NCBI GenBank assembly: GCA_018224345.1
Contig: JAGTUW010000162.1
Coordinates: 1-14,805 of the forward strand
Length of the DNA: 14,805 bases
Direction: 5' to 3'
From: Bacteroidota bacterium
GTDB lineage: Bacteria > Bacteroidota > Ignavibacteria > SZUA-365
Part shown: positions 7,331-13,142 of the stretch, piece by piece
How positions within the stretch are numbered: the stretch's first letter is position 1
Layout: the number at the start of each line of letters is the position of its first letter
Made by a program: the position numbers and the translations under genes
The notes under the pieces: generated by a model
What the model saw: only the letters and a program-made list of their open reading frames with translations
What the model was told of the DNA's origin: nothing
Database searches by the model: none

Positions 7331-7398
7331 CGAGCAGGCGAAACCGCACACTTCCGCGAATTCAGCCCCTCCCGTGAATGTGTGAAGTGAAACGCAAA

Positions 7399-7440
7399 CG
7401 GGACAAACGAGATGCGTCGCTGCGTCTAGCGTCTGTCCCG
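7399..7440 (-). terminator. Possible terminator after the hydrolase gene
   Basis: Inverted repeat CGGGACA (7399-7405) and TGTCCCG (7434-7440) around a 28-nt loop, placed 43 bp beyond the hydrolase stop on the minus strand. In that direction TTTGCGTTTC follows the stem. It might also serve trkH from the other side, but no T tract follows on plus. The large loop keeps confidence low. Confidence 0.35.
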
Positions 7441-7483
7441 AAGAAGGAACAGCGATGGACAGACAACTGCGTCTTTACGCTCG

Positions 7484-8716
7484 TCAGTCGTCCAGGGGGT
7501 GGAATCGTTCGTCGAGCCAGTCGAATATTTCCTGATTCAGACGTGGGATATTACTGAAATGATTCTGCGCGTCGGCCTCGTGGAGGTTCGGGAGGAGCAC
7601 GAGTTGCTTGTCCTGACTTCGTATGCCGTTGCAGAAGTCATCGCTTTGACGCACCATTTCCTGATGCGTGTCCATGCCACGGATGCAGAGTGTCGGACAT
7701 TGAATACGGTACAGCAATTCTTCGACCACATAGGACATGCTCGTTTTTATCATGGCCTGCAAATGTGTAACACCGAAGCGACGGCATATATTGAGGACGA
7801 GCAGCTTCAGATCGCCACGCATCAGGCTCGGTGGCAGTTCGTTGAGTGCGTGGAAATCAACATCTATGATCAATGCGCGTTGTCCGATCACCTGCACGAG
7901 CATACGATGAAGATTTGTGTGCGGCGGATTGACTATCAATGCCTTGACACGTGGGTCAAACGCTGCGATGCGCGAGGCGAAATAACCACCAAGGCCATTG
8001 CCGATCACCGCGAGCCGATCAGAATCGACGTCCTCCCGCGCATTGAGATAATCGAGTGCGAGCTGCAGGGGGATCTCGTAATCGGGCTGAAGGCGGGAAT
8101 CCGCCTGCCTGCGCAGCACACCCGCCTGACCGGGTCCCTGGAACAGCATTACATTGTACCCTCGTTGCAGAGCGCTGACCCCATAATTGAAATACATTTC
8201 CTCGGCACTGCTCTCAAGGCCACCGACCACAAGTACGGTGGGACGCGCCTCCCCGCTGGCATCGGGAGAGAAAAAATATGACGGATAGATGCGTCCGTTT
8301 ATGCCGGGGCTCACGCTTTCTCCATTCCACCGGAGTAACGGCATCGCACTCTCAAAGCATTGCTGGCTCATGAGTCCGAAATGCACATGGTTCCCCAGTG
8401 CGATGATCGCGTAGTACTCGGCCATCTGGAAATAATTGGCCGCACGCAGATAGTGTTCGCAAGCGCTGAACTTCCTGCCACGCTCAAGTGAGGAATCCGC
8501 AAGTTTTCGTACATCGGCGGCCACACGTGACCAGCCTTTGACCCAACCAGGCAGATCCCACATCGGCATGCCCCGCGCGACGCTCATGCATTCTCCTACG
8601 GTAGAAGCTCCGTAGCACGCCAATCCAAATTGCCGAAACAGCTTGTATTCGAATTCCGGATGTTCGAGAAGATCGGTGAAAAACGTCTGTGGCCCAGAGT
8701 GACTGTCCTGTTCCAT
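7484..8716 (-). CDS. Alpha/beta hydrolase-fold protein lacking the nucleophile serine
   Basis: A 410-aa protein with a helical N-terminal cap (to about 140) and an alpha/beta hydrolase core, like the FrsA/DUF1100 and 2,6-dihydropseudooxynicotine hydrolase group: GGLESSAEEMYF, then LFQGPGQAG, DYLNAREDVDSDRLAVIG, and FDWLDERF near the end. The nucleophile elbow, normally GxSxGG, reads GNGLGG, with glycine 241 (codon 7994-7996, GGC) where serine is expected. The acid candidate D349 (RGMD) is present. The usual histidine column appears to hold Q384, with H386 two residues on (ADAQNHFSN). It may be a non-catalytic relative or use other chemistry. The ATG ending at 8716 is chosen because AAGG lies six bases upstream; an in-frame TTG at 8770 would add 18 residues without a good ribosome site. 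It is monocistronic here. Confidence 0.8.
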   Translation of the reverse strand: MEQDSHSGPQTFFTDLLEHPEFEYKLFRQFGLACYGASTVGECMSVARGMPMWDLPGWVKGWSRVAADVRKLADSSLERGRKFSACEHYLRAANYFQMAEYYAIIALGNHVHFGLMSQQCFESAMPLLRWNGESVSPGINGRIYPSYFFSPDASGEARPTVLVVGGLESSAEEMYFNYGVSALQRGYNVMLFQGPGQAGVLRRQADSRLQPDYEIPLQLALDYLNAREDVDSDRLAVIGNGLGGYFASRIAAFDPRVKALIVNPPHTNLHRMLVQVIGQRALIIDVDFHALNELPPSLMRGDLKLLVLNICRRFGVTHLQAMIKTSMSYVVEELLYRIQCPTLCIRGMDTHQEMVRQSDDFCNGIRSQDKQLVLLPNLHEADAQNHFSNIPRLNQEIFDWLDERFHPLDD

Positions 8717-9077
8717 GCAGTGCCTTTTGAACGAGTTTCGTCCTGAATGTCTTGGGTGTAGCAGGCTCAAGCGCGCATCACAATCATCCTGAAATAAAAA
8801 ATTATGATGCGTCCGTAATTACAACAAAAATCACGCCGAAAGTTTTATCCCTTATTCGAGTCATAATACGCATTTTTATTTCATTGAAACGTGAACATTC
8901 CGAACGCAGCGTGAATATTTTACACTATTTTTCGAATCGGTGTGCCGCAAGACTGGCGTTCCATATGCTTTCGTGCAGCAGAAGGAAAAAAGTGTGTCAG
9001 GGAAAAATTGCAGTGCAAGTAAGGAAAAAAAATCATATACTGGATGAAAGATTCTTTCTCTCACACGGAGGTACTTT
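8717..9077. promoter_or_regulatory. AT-rich divergent intergenic region
   Basis: These 361 bp lie between the divergent hydrolase and T9SS-cargo genes and are visibly richer in A and T than the coding DNA around them. They must hold both promoters. On the plus strand TATACT (9036-9041) is a plausible -10 for the T9SS gene, and GGAGG (9066-9070) is its ribosome site. On the minus strand CATAAT (8807-8812) is a possible -10 for the hydrolase. No convincing -35 boxes or genes are seen. Confidence 0.45.
8890..8919. promoter_or_regulatory. Direct repeat CGTGAAYATT, possible operator
   Basis: CGTGAACATT (8890-8899) recurs as CGTGAATATT (8910-8919), with starts 20 bp apart, about two helical turns. 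This spacing would place two protein half-sites on the same face of DNA, about 160-190 bp before the T9SS gene. With nine of ten bases shared, chance cannot be excluded. Confidence 0.3.
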
Positions 9078-10301
9078 ATGCGCAGAACCGTTACACTGTT
9101 GACTGTTGCTCTTGCCGTCCTGTGTGCCGCATCGGCGAATGCGCAAATCGTGAGCGCAGACAACATCATCATGCGTGTCCGCACGGTTTGCAATACCGGA
9201 CAGGGCGGCTCACTCATCGCCGCGTTCGACATCAAGCCGCTCACGAACATGTGGGCGCCGAATTATGGTCGTATCGGCGGTTACAGCGTGACATTCACAT
9301 TTACTTCATCCAAACTCGTCTTTCAGGGGGCAGCGACACGGTATAATACCAACTATTGGCAAAGTCCCTTCCGCAGCCAGGCCTTCGGCACATCGGCATG
9401 GTTCAATCAGCACGCCCACCACGGCAACCCCGGTGCGGCCCTGCCAGTGTCGGATCAGTATTTCTCGCCTTCACTCGATTGTCAGAACAACCCGCTCAAC
9501 GACGGATTTTTCGAGATCATGCGCTATGAAATGATTGTCATGGCGACAGCGAACGGGACAGTCAATCTCGGGTTGTATGACATTCAGCCTTACAACACTT
9601 ATCCCTACACACAGAATGTTCAGATGTCCGCAGTCTTCAATGCGGATCTGACGCTGAACGTCAATGATTCGGTCGAAACCGTGATAGGACTGCTGATCCC
9701 GGTGGAACTCTCGTCATTCAATGTCACGCCACGCGCAGATGGCAGCATGTTGCTGAACTGGCAGACGGAAACCGAGACATCGAACCTCGGTTTTGAAATC
9801 GAGCGCGGTGACGGTGAACACTTTGAACGTGTGGGCTACGTTTCCGGGCATGGAACAACCAACGAGACACAGCTCTATTCCTGGATCGATGCAGCACCGG
9901 TCTCCACCCGCAGTGATGGCATTGTCTATTACCGTCTCAGGCAGATCGATACCGACGGCACCTTCGCCTACAGCGAAATGCGGCCGGCGGAAATTCATCC
10001 GCTCGTCATCGGCCTTGAGCAGAATTATCCGAATCCCGTCACAGTCGCCACATCGACGAACATCCCCTTTACCCTTTCGGTACCGGCAGCCGTTCATCTG
10101 GCTATCTATAATGCGATGGGACAGCAGGTGGCCATGCTTTCCGACGGTATGCAGCGACAGTCCGGTCGTCATGTGATTCAATGGGATGCGCGTTCCACCG
10201 ACGGCAGCATCCTCCCGACAGGCGTGTATTTCGTCCGCTTCTCAGCCGAGGTCGGCAACGACCGCATCAGTGACACTCAGCAGATATCACTGATCCGCTG
10301 A
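9078..10301 (+). CDS. Secreted protein with T9SS type A sorting domain
   Basis: A 407-aa exported protein. Residues 1-22 are a clear Sec signal peptide (MRRTVTLLTVALAVL core, cleavage after SANA, before Q23). Residues 25 to about 198 look like a beta-rich domain without a family I recognise (possibly cohesin-like, but not asserted). Residues 208 to about 305 start IPVELSSFNVT and contain NWQTETETSNLGFEIER and YYRLRQIDTDG, the fibronectin-like module that often precedes the sorting domain. Residues 312-407 are the T9SS type A C-terminal domain with FlgD-like fold: GLEQNYPNP, VHLAIYNAMGQQV, LPTGVYFVRF and final QQISLIR. The product is expected to cross the outer membrane by the type IX system, with the C-terminal domain removed. 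GGAGG seven bases before the ATG fixes the start. A strong terminator follows, so it is probably transcribed alone. Confidence 0.85.
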   Translation: MRRTVTLLTVALAVLCAASANAQIVSADNIIMRVRTVCNTGQGGSLIAAFDIKPLTNMWAPNYGRIGGYSVTFTFTSSKLVFQGAATRYNTNYWQSPFRSQAFGTSAWFNQHAHHGNPGAALPVSDQYFSPSLDCQNNPLNDGFFEIMRYEMIVMATANGTVNLGLYDIQPYNTYPYTQNVQMSAVFNADLTLNVNDSVETVIGLLIPVELSSFNVTPRADGSMLLNWQTETETSNLGFEIERGDGEHFERVGYVSGHGTTNETQLYSWIDAAPVSTRSDGIVYYRLRQIDTDGTFAYSEMRPAEIHPLVIGLEQNYPNPVTVATSTNIPFTLSVPAAVHLAIYNAMGQQVAMLSDGMQRQSGRHVIQWDARSTDGSILPTGVYFVRFSAEVGNDRISDTQQISLIR

Positions 10302-10334
10302 TCCGCTGACCGAAAGATTCATTCTCTGTTTTAT

Positions 10335-10365
10335 GAGGCCGTCATCGGGACGGCCTCTTTTTTTT
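10335..10365 (+). terminator. Intrinsic terminator of the T9SS-cargo gene
   Basis: GAGGCCGTC (10335-10343) and GACGGCCTC (10349-10357) form a 9-bp perfect stem around a five-base loop and are followed by eight T residues (10358-10365). It stands 33 bp after the T9SS gene stop. It lies upstream of the glyA start, which rules out the longer in-frame glyA starts near 10333. Confidence 0.92.
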
Positions 10366-10431
10366 CCGCGTCTGAACATTTCGTATTTTCGATTTCGAAC
10401 ACGAAGTTCGTTCACTATCAAGAGATACAGC

Positions 10432-11730
10432 ATGTCCCACCTCCTTCAAACCGACCCACGCATTCACGAAATCATTCAGGATGAAACCAGCAGGCAGATC
10501 AATAAGCTGCAACTGATTGCCTCGGAGAATTATGCCTCCCCGAGTGTTCTCGAGGCCACCGGCAGCGTCCTGACCAACAAATACGCCGAGGGCTATCCCG
10601 GCAAGCGGTACTATGGTGGCTGCGAGTATGTCGACCAGGCCGAGGACCTGGCCCGGGAACGACTGATGCAGCTCTTCGGCGCAAAGTATGCCAATGTACA
10701 ACCGCATTCCGGCGCAACTGCCAACCAGGCGGTGTATTTCACCTTCGTCCAGCCGGGAGATAAAGTCCTCGGTATGGATCTCGCTCACGGCGGACACCTG
10801 ACACACGGTTCACCGGTCAATTTCTCCGGAAAACTCTATGACATCAGTTCCTACGGCGTGAGTAAAGAGAGCGGTACCATAGATCTCGACGAGGTCGAGA
10901 CGCTGGCCATGCGCGAAAAACCGAAGCTTATCATCGTCGGCGCCAGTTCCTATTCGCGGAATATCGATTACAAGGCATTTCGCGACATCGCGGACCGGGC
11001 AGGCGCCTTCCTCTGGGCTGATATCGCGCACCCCGCCGGCCTGATCGCGACCAAACTGCTCAACGACCCGATTCCACACTGCCATGTCGTCACCTCGACG
11101 ACACACAAAACCCTGCGCGGACCGCGCGGCGGCATCATCATGATGGGTGAGGATTGGGAAAACCCGTTCGGTATCGTCGCCCCGAAATCGGGCCGTGTCA
11201 AAATGATGTCGGAAATCCTCGACAGCGTCGTCATGCCCGGCATTCAGGGCGGTCCGCTTATGCATGTCGTCGCCGCAAAAGCCGTGGCTTTTGGCGAAGC
11301 CGCTCAACCCTCGTTTGCGTCCTATCAAAAACAGGTGAAAGCCAACGCCTCCCGTCTCGCGGGACTGATGGTCGAACACGGTTTCAATCTTATCTCCGGT
11401 GGTACCGACAATCACCTGATGCTCATCGATCTTCACAACAAGAACGTGACCGGCAAGGAAGCCGAGCACGCAATGGAAGCTTCCGGGATTACCTTGAACA
11501 AGAATATGGTCCCGTTCGACGACCGCTCCCCCTTCGTAACCAGCGGGATCCGCATCGGAACAGCCGCGATCACGACGCGCGGGTTCCGTGAGCATGACAT
11601 GACCTTCGTCGCAGATATGATCAATACGGTGATCGACAATATCAACGACGAGGCAACGTATGACCGTGTACGTGACGAGGTGCGCACGTATTGCTCAAAA
11701 TTTCCACTGTATACGGAACTGTCGGAATGA
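10432..11730 (+). CDS. glyA: Serine hydroxymethyltransferase
   Basis: A 432-aa PLP enzyme that interconverts serine and glycine with transfer of a one-carbon unit to tetrahydrofolate, in the cytoplasm. Clear signatures in order are LIASENYASPSVLEATGS (28-45), YAEGYPGKRYYGG (51-63), HSGATANQAVY (92-102), WADIAHPAGL (195-204), TSTTHKTLRGPRGG (221-234) and GIQGGPLMH. K226 in the TTHKTLRGPRGG block is the PLP-binding lysine, and D197 and H200 belong to the cofactor pocket. Length is normal for bacterial enzymes (about 415-435). The ATG at 10432 (MSHLLQTDPRI) is chosen because an upstream in-frame start would lie in the preceding terminator; only a weak AGAGA ribosome site precedes it. Terminators flank it on both sides, so it is its own unit. 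Confidence 0.97.
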   Translation: MSHLLQTDPRIHEIIQDETSRQINKLQLIASENYASPSVLEATGSVLTNKYAEGYPGKRYYGGCEYVDQAEDLARERLMQLFGAKYANVQPHSGATANQAVYFTFVQPGDKVLGMDLAHGGHLTHGSPVNFSGKLYDISSYGVSKESGTIDLDEVETLAMREKPKLIIVGASSYSRNIDYKAFRDIADRAGAFLWADIAHPAGLIATKLLNDPIPHCHVVTSTTHKTLRGPRGGIIMMGEDWENPFGIVAPKSGRVKMMSEILDSVVMPGIQGGPLMHVVAAKAVAFGEAAQPSFASYQKQVKANASRLAGLMVEHGFNLISGGTDNHLMLIDLHNKNVTGKEAEHAMEASGITLNKNMVPFDDRSPFVTSGIRIGTAAITTRGFREHDMTFVADMINTVIDNINDEATYDRVRDEVRTYCSKFPLYTELSE

Positions 11731-11769
11731 CAACGCACAGAACGTGACATTGCATAGCGGAAATCACAG

Positions 11770-11797
11770 GGCCGTCCTCATCGACGGCCTTTTTTTT
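11770..11797 (+). terminator. Intrinsic terminator of glyA
   Basis: GGCCGTC (11770-11776) and GACGGCC (11783-11789) form a 7-bp stem with a six-base loop, followed by eight T residues (11790-11797). It lies 39 bp after the glyA stop, between convergent genes. Its core sequence is the same as that of the terminator before glyA. Confidence 0.9.
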
Positions 11798-11828
11798 CAT
11801 CGATACTGCACGGATTGCATAACGATAG

Positions 11829-13142
11829 TCACCGCCGGCCCGCATCCCGTGAATGCTCCTTCCCACTGCCGGTTACAGAAGGATCCGCTACGGACAAATC
11901 CTCTGCTCCGAGGAGTGCGGCATAGTATTCTGCATGCGCAGACCAGGAAAAACGTTCGCGCAGCCGTCCGCGTGCCTCCACCGCCTGCCGCTGTAATTCC
12001 GGAAGGCGTTCGCAGGCAGTGCGTATGGCAACAACGAGTTGCTTTTCCGTGCACAGGTGCATCGTCTGCACGGCTGCTCCTTCCGCGAGAAGATCGGACA
12101 CGACCCCGGCATCTGCGCAGGCGATCAGCGGCAGTCCGGCCGCTACGGCTTCAAGAGCGGCGAGTCCGAAAGATTCGTGCTCAGAAGGTTGCACAGCGCA
12201 ATGGTGTTCCCTGCGTAATTCGCGCAATGCACCGGATGACAGCCAGCCTGTGAATCGCACTATATCCTCAATATCCAGCGTATGCAGCATGCGTTGCAGG
12301 GCACGACGCTGATACCCATCACCGGCGATGGTCAGGCGGACATCCAGATGCTCCTCGTGGCGGAGCCGGGCGATAGCATGCAGCAGCATTGCGACGTTTT
12401 TGCCCGGTTGGTCGAGGCGGGAAACGCAGAGCAGACGGAACGGAGGGGGGGGAGGGATATCACCAGCGGGGAGTTCATCACCAGCACCCGGAGGAATGAC
12501 ATGGACGCGGATATGCGGCAGAAGACCGGAAAGTTCGCGTTCCTGTCTGCTGCATTGTGTCAATACAATATCAGAAGAAGAAAGCTGACGTAACAGCCAG
12601 CGCCGCAGTCGCGCCTGACCTTCTGCTTCCAGCGCTTCCAGACCTTCATTCTCATCGAGCCATAATGGAATCCCCGCTGACCGTGCACCATTGCGGGCCA
12701 GAGGTGTGGCAGCATGCAGATAATGCACAAGGACCGCATCGAAACGGGAGCGGTGCAGGAGTTTTCGCAGCCAGCGCTGCTGTTGCAGGACGAACAACGC
12801 CGGGTTCCACTTCCATCCCAACCGGTCAGGCACAGTCAGACAATGGCGATGGTAGACGGTCACATGCGGAAACGGCTGTTCCACCGCCGGGAGAGCGCGA
12901 AGAATACGGAACCATCGCCGGTCATACCCTCCGAGGATAAGATTCTTCACGCGTGGAAGCATGCGAAGCAATGAAACCACGGTGACATCGGCAATCCCTT
13001 CGAGGGAACGCAGATGTTCGAGCAGCCAGGCAGTCGGACTGCGCCCGGGATCGACCGGATATTTGTCGGTTACGATCAGGAGTTGCTTTCTCACACCCGG
13101 CCTGTGCCTTTCATTATCAAGTGACGCTTTCTCATTCATCAT
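11829..13142 (-). CDS. GT4-type glycosyltransferase (GT-B fold)
   Basis: A 437-aa probable cytoplasmic or membrane-associated glycosyltransferase. After about 18 variable residues, QLLIVTDKYPVDPGRSPTAWLLEHL begins the N-terminal Rossmann domain (to about 215). The C-terminal donor-binding domain starts FRLLCVSRLDQPGKN (235-249), with R242 and K248 as the family's basic pair, then TIAGDGYQRRAL, FTGWLSSGALRELRR and the EX7E motif E323/E331 (PSEHESFGLAALEAVAAGLPLIA). These are typical of GT4 retaining enzymes that use nucleotide-sugar donors to build polysaccharide or lipid glycans; the donor and acceptor cannot be read. A run of five prolines (230-234) is encoded by a C-rich tract. The start overlaps the stop of the aroB-aroA frame by ATGA, so it is probably translated with it. 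Confidence 0.88.
   Translation of the reverse strand: MMNEKASLDNERHRPGVRKQLLIVTDKYPVDPGRSPTAWLLEHLRSLEGIADVTVVSLLRMLPRVKNLILGGYDRRWFRILRALPAVEQPFPHVTVYHRHCLTVPDRLGWKWNPALFVLQQQRWLRKLLHRSRFDAVLVHYLHAATPLARNGARSAGIPLWLDENEGLEALEAEGQARLRRWLLRQLSSSDIVLTQCSRQERELSGLLPHIRVHVIPPGAGDELPAGDIPPPPPFRLLCVSRLDQPGKNVAMLLHAIARLRHEEHLDVRLTIAGDGYQRRALQRMLHTLDIEDIVRFTGWLSSGALRELRREHHCAVQPSEHESFGLAALEAVAAGLPLIACADAGVVSDLLAEGAAVQTMHLCTEKQLVVAIRTACERLPELQRQAVEARGRLRERFSWSAHAEYYAALLGAEDLSVADPSVTGSGKEHSRDAGRR
12445..12452. repeat. G8 homopolymer (C8 on the coding strand) in the glycosyltransferase gene
   Basis: Eight consecutive G on the plus strand read as part of the five-proline run at residues 230-234, between the two Rossmann domains of the glycosyltransferase. 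Gain or loss of one base would shift the frame and remove the donor-binding domain. Eight is at the low end for phase-variable tracts. Confidence 0.6.

Noticed and set aside
7347..7384. CACAC...GTGTG inverted repeat after trkH as a terminator
   Set aside because: Only five clean outer pairs, an imperfect inner stem, and no T tract.
7499..8281. 260-codon plus-strand open frame antisense to the hydrolase
   Set aside because: The hydrolase has clear family sequence and a ribosome site; the antisense frame does not.
10396..10410. CGAAC-ACGAA-GTTCG before glyA as a LexA/SOS box
   Set aside because: The known Gram-positive-type box has four bases between the arms (CGAACNNNNGTTCG); here there are five, and glyA is not an expected SOS gene.
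10333..10431. Longer in-frame start for glyA adding 33 residues
   Set aside because: The added region includes the terminator of the preceding gene and does not resemble the SHMT N-terminus.
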